In this document: positions 29,215 through 36,523 of the stretch, piece by piece
Numbering within the stretch: the first letter of the stretch is position 1
Layout: every line of letters begins with the position of its first letter
Position numbers and translations under genes: made by a program
IMG/VR virus record: IMGVR_UViG_3300022698_000050
Span: 1 to 36,523 of that record
Reading direction: 5' to 3' (one strand)
Length of the DNA stretch: 36,523 nucleotides
Source: a virus
Notes under the pieces: model-generated
Told to the model about the DNA's origin: nothing
Seen by the model: only the letters and a program-made list of their open reading frames with translations
The model's database searches: none

Positions 29215-30510
29215 ATGTTTCTTGGAATGAGAGGCACTGGCGACTGGGTCGCCAATCAACGACCTGAAAATTGGAGAGAGCAGATTCTGTATCTGTATCC
29301 TAACGGAATGGCTCCGTTGACAGCTATCCTGTCGATGATTAGTTCTGAAATGACTGATGATCCACGCTTTCATTGGTGGACTCAGGAACAGAGCTCTGTG
29401 CAGGGTGCTGTTGGTGGAATCTGGACTGATGCAGCTCAGACTACTCCTTACGTAACTGGTGGTATTGCAGGTGATACTCTGTTTGTACAAGTCACCACGA
29501 CTCTAGCTAATCGCATTAGACAGGGCCACCAAATCTTGCTTCGTGATCAGTCTGACTATGCAGTGGATGTAGTGGGTAAAATCACTAACGTTACTCGTGG
29601 TGCACTTAACTCACTGCTCGCTGTTAAACTGCTTGAAGCTGATGATAACTCGACTACTCATGATCTAAGTGATTGTGACTACTTCAAGATCATCGGTAAC
29701 ATTAATCCTGAGGGTGGCGAGATGCCTGATGCCATCGCTCTGAACCCGACTGAGGTTTACAACTACACCCAGATTTTCCGTACACCTCTGTCTATCACTC
29801 GTACGGCGAAGAAGACTCGTCTGCGAACTGGCAATCAGTATCAGAAAGCCAAATCCGAAGCGTTGGAAATGCACTCATGGGAAATGGAGCTTGCATATCT
29901 CTGGGGCATTCGCTCATCCAACATCGGAGATAATGGCAAACCTGAGCGTACCACTATGGGCGTGATTAACTTCATTCGACAGTATGCCACGGCTAATTGT
30001 GACGACTATACGTTGAATGCTACTTACTCAGGTCAGACTTGGGCGGCAGGCGGTGAGAACTGGTTGAAAGCTATGCTTGAGCAAATCTTCCGTTACGGTG
30101 CAGATTCCAAACTGTGTCTGTGTGGTTCTGGTGCACTGCTCGGAATTGATGCTTTGGCAATGGCTGGAGGTCAGGTCCAACTGCAGCCGGCTCAGAAAGT
30201 CTACGGTATGCAGATTCGTGAGTGGCTGACTCCGTTCGGCTCCATCTACATGAAGACCCATCCGCTGTTCTCTTACGATGCTACTACTCGTAATATGATG
30301 GTTATTCTGGAACCGAAAGAAATGACTTATCGCTACATCGATGACACTATGTTCTTCGGTGAGAGCGAGTCCAAGTCTCACTCTGCTGGTTATGGTCAGC
30401 GACGGATTGATGGGCTTAATGAGGAGTTCCTCACTGAGTCTGGTCTTGAATTTGGACTGCCGCAGAAATGCGCTGTCCTCAACGGTGTCGGTCTTCCTAA
30501 TGCAGTGTAG
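29215..30510 (+). CDS. major capsid protein (DUF5309-like)
   Basis: A 431-residue protein resembling the DUF5309 phage head proteins. Marks are the N-terminal MAPLTAILSMISSE, FHWWTQEQ, a central NPTEVYNYTQIFRTPLSIT, and a C-terminal VILEPKEMTYRYIDDTMFF. It forms the icosahedral shell. GC-ending codon use is higher than in neighbours, as expected for the most abundant protein. GGAGG precedes the ATG. A strong terminator follows, and palindromic repeats lie on both sides, so the gene is an isolated unit within the operon. Confidence 0.85.
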   Translation: MFLGMRGTGDWVANQRPENWREQILYLYPNGMAPLTAILSMISSEMTDDPRFHWWTQEQSSVQGAVGGIWTDAAQTTPYVTGGIAGDTLFVQVTTTLANRIRQGHQILLRDQSDYAVDVVGKITNVTRGALNSLLAVKLLEADDNSTTHDLSDCDYFKIIGNINPEGGEMPDAIALNPTEVYNYTQIFRTPLSITRTAKKTRLRTGNQYQKAKSEALEMHSWEMELAYLWGIRSSNIGDNGKPERTTMGVINFIRQYATANCDDYTLNATYSGQTWAAGGENWLKAMLEQIFRYGADSKLCLCGSGALLGIDALAMAGGQVQLQPAQKVYGMQIREWLTPFGSIYMKTHPLFSYDATTRNMMVILEPKEMTYRYIDDTMFFGESESKSHSAGYGQRRIDGLNEEFLTESGLEFGLPQKCAVLNGVGLPNAV

Positions 30511-30532
30511 CTAACCTCCTCAGACCGACAAG

Positions 30533-30566
30533 CTGGGGGCGGTAATGGTGCCGCCTCCAGTTCTTT
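30533..30566 (+). terminator. terminator after the capsid gene
   Basis: GC-rich 10-bp stem (CTGGGGGCGG / CCGCCTCCAG, one wobble) with an 8-nt loop, followed by TTCTTT. It directly joins palindromic repeat copy 11. Confidence 0.75.
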
Positions 30567-30582
30567 AAATTATTTAATGATC
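30560..30582. repeat. palindromic repeat, copy 11
   Basis: Half-sites GTTCTTTAAAT and GATCATTAAAT around a central T; overlaps the 3' edge of the capsid terminator. Confidence 0.8.
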
Positions 30583-30593
30583 TGGAGCAAACA

Positions 30594-30782
30594 ATGCCTT
30601 GTATCAAGTCCTCTAACGGTAAATGGAGACTAGGTTCGAGCAAAGCTATGTACAAATCTAAAGCATCATGAGAGCGTGCATATGCTGCTTACCGTGCTAG
30701 TAAGCATTCATCTAAACCAAAGCATCATTCGGCTGCAGATGGTGAATTCTTAGAAAAACGTAGATCTAAGTTTGGAGCTTAA
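30594..30782 (+). pseudogene. small basic phage protein gene with an in-frame TGA
   Basis: With GGAG 6 nt before the ATG, the frame reads as 62 codons but has TGA at codon 26 (30669-30671). On both sides the reading looks coding and matches a common short phage pattern: IKSSNGKWRLGSSKAMYKSKAS, then ERAYAAYRASKHSS. The reading stays in frame and ends 1 nt before the next ATG. TGA is a normal stop elsewhere here (several TGA/ATGA overlaps). Options are stop-codon read-through, a true nonsense mutation, or a sequencing error. No alternative start for the second half was found. Confidence 0.55.
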
Positions 30783-30783
30783 A

Positions 30784-31497
30784 ATGAACCTACATCAAAT
30801 TAAAGATAGTTTCAGAACTCTGTCAGGTAGGTATGACTTAGTAGATGATGATGAAACTGGGATTGTCATTGAGTTGATTAACTCAGCTTCACGTTACCTT
30901 GATCGAATAACTCAACATCAAAAAGCTCCTGCATCACACTTTGAACTTGCTGCAGTTGATGCTTTCCATGTAGATATTCCATTTTGTAGAGCAATCAAAG
31001 AAGTTTGGATATCTTCAACTACTGCTCGTTGGCAACTTGAAAAGGCTCGGCTGCAAGATCTTATTCGTGATTACTTAGCTGGAGAAACTGTTGACTCAGG
31101 AGCGCCTGAATACTATTGTCCAGTGATCACTAGGAAAATTCCTGAGGATGCTGACCTTAGTACGTTTGCTAGCTACATGACCTACCTAGATACAAAAACA
31201 GATCTTGGCTATGACTATGATGCAATAGTTATCTTGCCACCTACAGACTCACAGATTCTGGTTGAGGTTAGAGGATTATTCTACAATGCACAGATGTCTG
31301 AGGATGATGATGAAAACTTTTGGTCAAAGATTCATCCATTCACTTTGCTCAAAGCTGCATTTAGAGAACTTGAAATCTTTAATCAAAATCAGAGTAAGAA
31401 AAAAGGATGGGATGAAGCTCTTGCTGAGGACATAGTTTCTATCAGCAAAGATCTTGTTGAAGAAGAAATCTCTGAAATAGATCAGATTAGTAACTAA
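30784..31497 (+). CDS. neck/adaptor-like head-tail protein
   Basis: A 237-residue protein starting at the ATG 30784 (GGAGC upstream). Downstream of the capsid gene, the ENFWSKIHPFTLLKAAFRELEIF stretch and a helical, acidic C-terminus are common in podovirus-type adaptor or head-completion proteins. The N-terminal helix (NLHQIKDSFRTLSGRYDLV) also fits. Function is assigned mainly by position. Confidence 0.6.
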   Translation: MNLHQIKDSFRTLSGRYDLVDDDETGIVIELINSASRYLDRITQHQKAPASHFELAAVDAFHVDIPFCRAIKEVWISSTTARWQLEKARLQDLIRDYLAGETVDSGAPEYYCPVITRKIPEDADLSTFASYMTYLDTKTDLGYDYDAIVILPPTDSQILVEVRGLFYNAQMSEDDDENFWSKIHPFTLLKAAFRELEIFNQNQSKKKGWDEALAEDIVSISKDLVEEEISEIDQISN

Positions 31498-31517
31498 TGT
31501 ATATCAAGAGAGAAACT

Positions 31518-31538
31518 AGAAGGTGACATGGACCTTCT
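31518..31538 (+). other. short intergenic hairpin
   Basis: Perfect stem AGAAGGT / ACCTTCT with a 7-nt loop in a 56-nt gap. No U-run follows, so termination is doubtful; it may affect RNA processing. Confidence 0.3.
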
Positions 31539-31553
31539 TGTCAGGAGACGAGA

Positions 31554-31892
31554 ATGACTAGTGAGGAAAGAGAAAGTATTATTAATGAAGCTGTTGAGCG
31601 CACTCTATTGATGATACCAGAAGTTGTTGGCAATCTAATAATGAACCATGCTGCTAAGATTAGAACTAGCAAAGTCTTCTATGAAAAGTATCCTGAGCTT
31701 AAGAGTCATAAGGAGTTAGTAGCTGCAGTGATTGAAGAGATTGATGATGCTAATATTGGTGACAACTTTGATCAAATAGTTGAAAGGGCCGTACCTGAGA
31801 TTAAACGTAAGATATCTCAACTTAAAAACTTAGATCTTAAAAAAGTGGAAAAGCCTAAACTCGATATACCTTTTGGTTCTGGAGAAATCTAA
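31554..31892 (+). CDS. hypothetical helical head-tail protein
   Basis: A 112-residue, mostly helical protein (ESIINEAVERTLLMIPEVVGNLI; HKELVAAVIEEIDDAN). This type of gene commonly follows the adaptor in related phages but has no known function. AGGAG precedes the ATG, and the stop overlaps the next start (TAATGG arrangement). Confidence 0.6.
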   Translation: MTSEERESIINEAVERTLLMIPEVVGNLIMNHAAKIRTSKVFYEKYPELKSHKELVAAVIEEIDDANIGDNFDQIVERAVPEIKRKISQLKNLDLKKVEKPKLDIPFGSGEI

Positions 31893-32392
31893 TGGCTGTT
31901 TTAAGAGACGGAACTTTTGATTTCAAGATTGGCTCTGAAGCGCTGAGCCGTGGACTTAGACCATCAAAACGAGTTCCACGTAATAGCAGGTTTCTAATAA
32001 CTTGTATCGGTGCTGTTGGAGTTGATAAGGTTCTTCAAGTCATTGACGATCTTGAGAATGATAGAATTGATACATCAGCTGTGATCACTGATGGATTTCC
32101 CTACCCACAGATCTTTATATTCACTAACACAATTCTAATCTGTGGAGAAACTGACATCTATGAATGTGATCCAGTTACATTGGCACTTACTCATGTAATA
32201 GGTCCTGTTGCTTCAGGTGAAATGTGGAGTGCAGTTGACTTCTTTAATTTCATTTACTTAACCAACAATCAAGTTTTAATATTAAGAAATCCAACAACTG
32301 AAACTTATGCACTTTCTACTGACTATCCTATTGCGAAAGCTGCTTGTAACTTTAATGGCCAGTTAATTCTTGGTAGTCCTACGGAGCCATAA
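31892..32392 (+). CDS. tail protein, N-terminal propeller-like half
   Basis: A 166-residue protein. It begins AVLRDGTFDFKIGSEALSRG, then has beta-rich units (FPYPQIFIFTNTILICGE; GEMWSAVDFFNFIYLTNN; CNFNGQLILGSP) like blades of a propeller-type phage tail protein. Length is short for such proteins, and it stops right after a CNFNGQ-type strand. The continuation looks to be encoded 2 kb downstream (see the 412-aa protein). GGAGAAATCTA precedes the ATG. Confidence 0.55.
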   Translation: MAVLRDGTFDFKIGSEALSRGLRPSKRVPRNSRFLITCIGAVGVDKVLQVIDDLENDRIDTSAVITDGFPYPQIFIFTNTILICGETDIYECDPVTLALTHVIGPVASGEMWSAVDFFNFIYLTNNQVLILRNPTTETYALSTDYPIAKAACNFNGQLILGSPTEP

Positions 32393-34005
32393 TGAGTTGG
32401 AAAGATGATAAAAATCTAGGCCCTTGGGTCTTTGCTGAGCAACCAGATAAATGGGGATATCTTAATAATCCTAGATGGATGCAAACACCTTCAGCGCCTA
32501 TCAACTATAGTGGCAATGAAAGTAATGAGCCACAAATCTGGACACCGGCTGGGTCAAGGCATGATGCTGAAGGTTCTAATCAACACTTTCCATGTGGGCA
32601 TTGGCATAAGCAAGGTGGAATGTCTCGTGACACTGTTCTTAATGAATCATTCTATCAGCAGTCAATAGATGTTCATCATGGAAGAATAGCAATGGCTGGA
32701 ATGATAGTTGATGCTCCTTATGGAATGGTCTGTGTTGAGCAACGAGTTGATGGGACTTGGTATTCGCTTGGCACATTAAGAAACATGACTCAATATGTTC
32801 AGCCTAATACTTTAAGAATCTCAAGCGATGATGGGTACATAGCTTACTATTCATCTTATTACTTAGACGATGATCCAGGATTTACCAACTACCTAGGCAT
32901 TGTTAAGTTTAGTAGAGACAACTGGCCCGTGGTATCAACTCCGTGGGTCAGTAACTTTGGCTCAGGAGTTCCTTACAGAGCTGATGATCAACAGTTCTAC
33001 AATGTAATGGATTGCTATGGTTCAAGGATTGCTTGTGCTGCTTTGCTATATCAGATTAATGGAGTTAACCATAACAAGTATCAAATCAAGGTATCAGAAA
33101 ACTCTGGTGATAACTGGGGAACTGAGTGGAATTTTCCTGATACTGTAGAACCTCTTGCTATTGGAAGTTACACAGATCGTGTCAATGTTAGAATGTCACA
33201 AGATGGATTAGTATGGGTTGCTTACCTTAGATCAGGTGGTCCTTTAGGCAATCATAATATTGAGTTATGGAAATCTAATGTGGCCGCAACTAGCTGGACA
33301 AAGATCTGGGAACGTAACTTTTATGCAGACTTGAATAATAGTGAAGCGCTAAGTCTGTTATTTGATATAGAGGATGAAGCAGCTGAGAAAATGTCTATAA
33401 GGCTAATAGGTGATGATGGTGCTAATTATCGTCATGTCTGTTATTATTCAACTAACTACGGAGTAGCCTTTAGCACTTACACAGACGTCTTTGCATACGG
33501 AGCTAGTCCTTATGCTAGAGGTACTGGTAATGGACAGTATGTAGTTGCCGGCTCCAGATCAAACCAAGATTTCTATCGAAGCACTGATGGATTTGATACT
33601 TATGGATTAGTCAATGTAGGATCTATTTTGACTGGCAGCTATGTCGATCAACAGAAACATCATGGAGAAATTGTCTACACTGAATGCGCAGAGAATTTTG
33701 GTGGAGCTGATCCTAATTTAATTAGCTTACTTTACTCAGATGATAATGGAGCTACTTGGAGAGTAATTCAAAGTCCATTTGAAATTGCTTACAGTGGATC
33801 ACCTACCACAATTCCTGGCTATCCAAATAGAGCTAGTAAACTAACTGGTAACGATGGAGGTTATATGCAGTCTATAGAAACAACTAATTTAATTACAGGT
33901 AGTGTTCAAGTTTGGAATTCACAGCCTCATATTATTAACACTTCACCAGGCTTATTCATAGGCAGACAACCTGTTGATATTTCTTACTTTACGTTCTACA
34001 ATTAG
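32392..34005 (+). CDS. sialidase-like Asp-box beta-propeller tail protein
   Basis: A 537-residue protein with repeated Asp-box-like motifs: SENSGDNWG, YSTNYGVAFS, RSTDGFDTY and SDDNGATWR. Such boxes mark sialidase/BNR propeller folds. The N-terminus (SWKDDKNLGPWVFAEQPDKWG) may attach to the tail. Catalytic residues of sialidases (Arg triad, Tyr) were not traced, so binding rather than cleavage is equally possible. It lies inside a tail module beside mucin-like proteins. CGGAG precedes the ATG. Confidence 0.6.
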   Translation: MSWKDDKNLGPWVFAEQPDKWGYLNNPRWMQTPSAPINYSGNESNEPQIWTPAGSRHDAEGSNQHFPCGHWHKQGGMSRDTVLNESFYQQSIDVHHGRIAMAGMIVDAPYGMVCVEQRVDGTWYSLGTLRNMTQYVQPNTLRISSDDGYIAYYSSYYLDDDPGFTNYLGIVKFSRDNWPVVSTPWVSNFGSGVPYRADDQQFYNVMDCYGSRIACAALLYQINGVNHNKYQIKVSENSGDNWGTEWNFPDTVEPLAIGSYTDRVNVRMSQDGLVWVAYLRSGGPLGNHNIELWKSNVAATSWTKIWERNFYADLNNSEALSLLFDIEDEAAEKMSIRLIGDDGANYRHVCYYSTNYGVAFSTYTDVFAYGASPYARGTGNGQYVVAGSRSNQDFYRSTDGFDTYGLVNVGSILTGSYVDQQKHHGEIVYTECAENFGGADPNLISLLYSDDNGATWRVIQSPFEIAYSGSPTTIPGYPNRASKLTGNDGGYMQSIETTNLITGSVQVWNSQPHIINTSPGLFIGRQPVDISYFTFYN

Positions 34006-34016
34006 GAGAATGAAAG

Positions 34017-34442
34017 ATGCCGAACGCAGCCCCAAATCACATTAAGTATTTACTTGCAACAGGTGCTATTGATTTCAGTAGCGATACGTTTCAGATCATC
34101 TTGATGCAATCAGGCTTTGTGTTTGATATAGATGATCATGAGGAGTATGCTGATGTAGCTGGTAATGAACTAGCTAACGGTAATGGCTATACTGTAGGAG
34201 GTGAAACACTTGCTGGTGTAGCTGTTACTGAAGATGACGTTGACGATAGGTGTGAAGTCACTTGGAACAATGTGACTTGGACAGCTGTCGGTGGCGCTAT
34301 CGGACCTGCCAGTGGTGCAATTATCTATGATGATACAGTAGCTAATGATCCTATTGTTGGGTACATAGATTTCTTAGCTGACTATACACAGCCAGATGGT
34401 GGAACAGCTACTGTCATTGCACCTGAGGTTAGAATTAGTTAA
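34017..34442 (+). CDS. conserved phage tail-region protein
   Basis: A 141-residue beta-rich protein (APNHIKYLLATGAIDFSSD; TFQIILMQSGFVFD; DDVDDRCEVTWNNVTWTAVGG; GAIIYDD). This pattern occurs widely in tailed phages as an uncharacterised tail/neck protein. AGGAGAATGAAAG precedes the ATG. Palindromic repeat copy 12 overlaps its stop region. Confidence 0.6.
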   Translation: MPNAAPNHIKYLLATGAIDFSSDTFQIILMQSGFVFDIDDHEEYADVAGNELANGNGYTVGGETLAGVAVTEDDVDDRCEVTWNNVTWTAVGGAIGPASGAIIYDDTVANDPIVGYIDFLADYTQPDGGTATVIAPEVRIS

Positions 34443-34460
34443 TTAAATTATTTAACGATC
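34438..34460. repeat. palindromic repeat, copy 12
   Basis: Right half-site GATCGTTAAAT intact, left half GTTAATTAAAT, central T. Between the 141-aa and mucin-tail genes. Confidence 0.8.
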
Positions 34461-34476
34461 TGTTGAGGATAGACTA

Positions 34477-35715
34477 ATGTCAACAGCACCGCCTACAACA
34501 GCTCCGCCTAGTACAGTAGCACCTACAACGGTAGCACCTACAACTTTGGCACCTACCACAGTCGCACCTACTACTGTACCTGACATTACCTTAACTGTTG
34601 ATCCAATAGAGATAATAGTAGCTCCACCTTATGCTGTTTGGCACTATTGGCCACCAGCTCCAGTCAATCCTGGATTGGACCAAGAGTATGACTTCGGAGA
34701 TATTCCAATAGAGCTTGACTTTACTGTTCTTGGAAGTCCTGGTAATGTAGGTATTGAAGTAAGTCCTATTGAAGTAGAGATTATTCCAGCTAGCGATGGA
34801 TTCACTTATGGTCGAGTAATTACTCCTGATCCAATTAACATAGTTATCTCCATACCTAGTATTGACGTCTTGCTTGATTATGAAGAATGTAACTGGGTAT
34901 GGTGGTCTAAGATTGGTGAGTTGGATTTTACCATAGATGAGAGCAATATAGCTGGAAAGCGTCCTATGGATTGGAGAGGATGTGTCTGGCATGTTGCTCG
35001 ACTTGGTGACAAGGTAGGAATCTATGGAGATAATGGAGTTAGTTTTATCAGGCCGAGCGGTATCCACTTTGGACTTGATACTATTTATCGCATAGGGCTA
35101 AAGAACAAAGGTGCTTTTGTTGATGGAGAGAAGTACCATTTCTTCATTGATAAGCTTAATCAGTTATGCCAAGTTGACAAGGCATTCAAGATTCTCGATT
35201 ACAAAGAGTTTCTGTCAACTATGAGTACCACTATTTTGTCGCTCGATGAAGAGCAAGAATTACTTTATATCACAGATGGCACTTATGGATATGTTTATAG
35301 TATTAAGGATGAAAGTTTCGGAACTGCTTCTGTGAATATAACTGGAATTGGTGCTCAGAATTCTCTACTTTATGTAACAAGTGATGGTGCAATAGATACG
35401 CCTAAGTTTGAAATCTGTACTGATATATATGACTTAGGTACACGCAAACCTAAGACAGTTCAACGAGTTGAACTTGGCACTGACGTTGGTGAGTTCTTGC
35501 ATGTGTCACTTGATTACAGAAATAACTATCGTGAAGAGTTTAAGCAGATAGGTTGGTTCATAGCTAATCACGATGGTAAAGCTTATCCTAAGTGTTATGG
35601 AGTTGAATTTCGCATTAGGGTCAAAGCATCTATTAGGGAATACTTGGAACTAGATTATATAAAAGTAAGAGGACATATTCATGGGTATTCGTACCTTGAT
35701 ACAGCAGAGGGGTAA
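34477..35715 (+). CDS. tail protein with N-terminal mucin tract and C-terminal propeller half
   Basis: A 412-residue protein. Residues 2-36 are a Thr/Pro tract (APTTVAPTTLAPTT units). About 37-140 has repeated PIEI/PINI beta segments. From about 150, NWVWWSKIGELDFT, MDWRGCVWHVARLGDKVGIYGDNGV and GLDTIYRIGLKNKGA form a distinct beta-propeller-like unit. This looks like the missing second half of the protein encoded at 31892-32392. GAGGATAGACTA precedes the ATG. Confidence 0.6.
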   Translation: MSTAPPTTAPPSTVAPTTVAPTTLAPTTVAPTTVPDITLTVDPIEIIVAPPYAVWHYWPPAPVNPGLDQEYDFGDIPIELDFTVLGSPGNVGIEVSPIEVEIIPASDGFTYGRVITPDPINIVISIPSIDVLLDYEECNWVWWSKIGELDFTIDESNIAGKRPMDWRGCVWHVARLGDKVGIYGDNGVSFIRPSGIHFGLDTIYRIGLKNKGAFVDGEKYHFFIDKLNQLCQVDKAFKILDYKEFLSTMSTTILSLDEEQELLYITDGTYGYVYSIKDESFGTASVNITGIGAQNSLLYVTSDGAIDTPKFEICTDIYDLGTRKPKTVQRVELGTDVGEFLHVSLDYRNNYREEFKQIGWFIANHDGKAYPKCYGVEFRIRVKASIREYLELDYIKVRGHIHGYSYLDTAEG

Positions 35716-35717
35716 TT

Positions 35718-36149
35718 ATGGCTATTCAAATAACTCCTGATCAAGTTCCTCAATTTTGGGAAGCTATAAAGTATGCTTCGGTAAGTGCTGATTATGTAGA
35801 AGAACCTTATCGTGAAAAGTATCTTACAAAATTACTTTATAGACTTCTATCAGGCAAAGCACAGTGTTTTGTTAGAATAGGTAAGGACCGCAAGCTTGAA
35901 GCCATAGCTATTACTGAAATTAAGATTGATGAAATCAGAGATGAGAACAGCTTGTTTATAGGTCTCGCTTATTCGTTTAAGAAAGTTGAAAAGGAATTCT
36001 GGATTCAAGATATAGAATCACTGAGGCAATTTGCTAAAAGAGAAAACTGTAAGATAATCACCGCTTGGGCTTCTAACGAAGTTTCTGAAGGTCTAGCTGA
36101 AAAGATAGGTCTTAAGAATAGGCTCAAGTCCTATGTAATGGAGGTGTAA
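35718..36149 (+). CDS. GNAT-like protein of tail region
   Basis: A 143-residue protein resembling phage acetyltransferase-like (GNAT-fold) tail-region proteins. The cues are IPDxW-like QVPQFWEAIKYASVSADYV, a central RKLEAIAITEIK strand and the C-terminal EGLAEKIGLKNRLKSYVMEV. The acetyl-CoA loop is not clear, so activity is uncertain. GAGGGG precedes the ATG. Confidence 0.55.
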   Translation: MAIQITPDQVPQFWEAIKYASVSADYVEEPYREKYLTKLLYRLLSGKAQCFVRIGKDRKLEAIAITEIKIDEIRDENSLFIGLAYSFKKVEKEFWIQDIESLRQFAKRENCKIITAWASNEVSEGLAEKIGLKNRLKSYVMEV

Positions 36150-36150
36150 T

Positions 36151-36402
36151 ATGGGAGGTGGTGGAGGTGGGGGTGATCAGAAGACTGAGGTACGCTATGC
36201 TGATTACGTAGAGAAAGCTCATAAAGACTTTCTAAACGTAATGAAAAGCAAGCGGAATGCAGTTATAGATGATTCACCTTACACAGGATTCACTGACATA
36301 TCGTATGAAGTTGGTTTCTTTGGAGCTGGCTATACCATTGCTAGCTTTCCATCTCTCTACGATATGCATAATATCCTGCTATGGGTGAGGTCCATAGCAT
36401 AA
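36151..36402 (+). CDS. Gly-rich structural protein, probably truncated
   Basis: An 83-residue protein beginning with a poly-Gly run (MGGGGGGGDQK) and RYADYVEKAHKDFLNVM, as in podovirus-type proteins located near the tail genes. Those proteins are usually much longer. Here the similarity appears to end at FPSLYDMHN and the frame stops after LLWVRSIA. Either it is a genuine short form or it is interrupted by a module junction or insertion. AGGTG precedes the ATG. Confidence 0.5.
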   Translation: MGGGGGGGDQKTEVRYADYVEKAHKDFLNVMKSKRNAVIDDSPYTGFTDISYEVGFFGAGYTIASFPSLYDMHNILLWVRSIA

Positions 36403-36508
36403 TCTTAGTATCACGAGAAAGATTATGTCGAAAAGCCTGTATCATCAGATATCCTTTAAACACTAAGTAAATGGCTATAAGACTCAGCCCAATTATTATC
36501 TCTATCAT
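36341..36508 (-). CDS. possible small membrane protein, antisense to the structural gene
   Basis: A 55-residue frame on the opposite strand from ATG 36508 to TAG 36341, overlapping the end of the Gly-rich gene. The product has a clear membrane segment (MIEIIIGLSLIAIYLVFKGYL) and a basic/aromatic end (AYRREMES). The ribosome site is weak (AAGTGA). It may mark the start of a leftward module beyond the window. Confidence 0.4.
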   Translation of the reverse strand: MIEIIIGLSLIAIYLVFKGYLMIQAFRHNLSRDTKIMLWTSPIAGYYAYRREMES

Positions 36509-36523
36509 ATGATCACTTTTTTG

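Noticed and set aside
30594-30782. Alternative genetic code (TGA as amino acid) for the whole phage
   Set aside because: Many genes end in TGA with overlapping starts, and Trp is encoded by TGG throughout.
2336-34460. Palindromic repeats as ordinary Rho-independent terminators
   Set aside because: Arms are AT-rich, no U-run follows, and several lie upstream of genes or inside coding sequence.

Overview
The window is a gene-dense 36.5-kb piece of a tailed double-stranded DNA phage (Caudoviricetes). It is most likely podovirus-like, because portal, scaffold, capsid and neck/tail genes are present while no tape-measure, sheath or tail-tube genes were recognised. The host is probably Gram-negative: there is a lipobox lipoprotein in the lysis block, there are Ala-X-Ala type signal peptides, and the promoters are classical sigma70. 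No integrase, rRNA, CRISPR array or intact tRNA was seen. Window edges cut a ParB-like gene on the left and probably a structural gene on the right.

Left arm (1-14517, all minus strand). Small, tightly packed genes with strong Shine-Dalgarno sites, often with 4-nt overlaps. From right to left: a promoter- and terminator-bounded 123-aa protein; a 301-aa charged protein; many tiny genes (several zinc-ribbon or single-membrane-span proteins found only by reading the gaps); a second promoter- and terminator-bounded protein of 127 aa; an ATP-dependent DNA ligase; a HIRAN-domain protein; a RecB/Cas4-like nuclease with an Fe-S cysteine set; a TSCPD-domain protein; a RecA/Sak4-like ATPase; a DUF669-like protein; a DUF5662 protein; a UDP-sulfoquinovose-synthase-like enzyme; and the ParB-like protein. 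This is the DNA-metabolism side.

Control region (13702-15053). It holds divergent promoters with TTGACA and exact 17-bp spacers, a canonical terminator, two 21-bp direct repeats, a G10 tract in a long inverted repeat, and two copies of a 23-bp palindrome.

Right arm (15054-36402, all plus strand). TerS; a lysis cassette (lipoprotein, two small genes, M15 peptidase); a sugar cassette (epimerase, methyltransferase, glycosyltransferase); TerL; two proteins with signal peptides; Thr/Pro-rich adhesin-like proteins; portal; scaffold; decoration protein; DUF5309-like major capsid protein; neck and tail proteins.

Two threads tie the window together. First, Ala-Pro-Thr-Thr (mucin-like) tracts occur in four predicted virion or adhesin proteins, with weaker versions in the scaffold. 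The same genome encodes a glycosyltransferase with DxH and WGGxE-type motifs reminiscent of eukaryotic polypeptide GalNAc-transferases, a UDP-sugar epimerase and a UDP-sulfoquinovose-synthase homologue. I infer a phage-encoded system that decorates mucin-like virion domains with O-linked, possibly sulfonated, sugars. Second, a 23-bp palindrome with 11-nt arms (GATCGTTAAAT) occurs about twelve times, mostly between genes. Pairs bracket the capsid gene, the adhesin block and the 301-aa gene, which suggests regulatory, partition or recombination sites.
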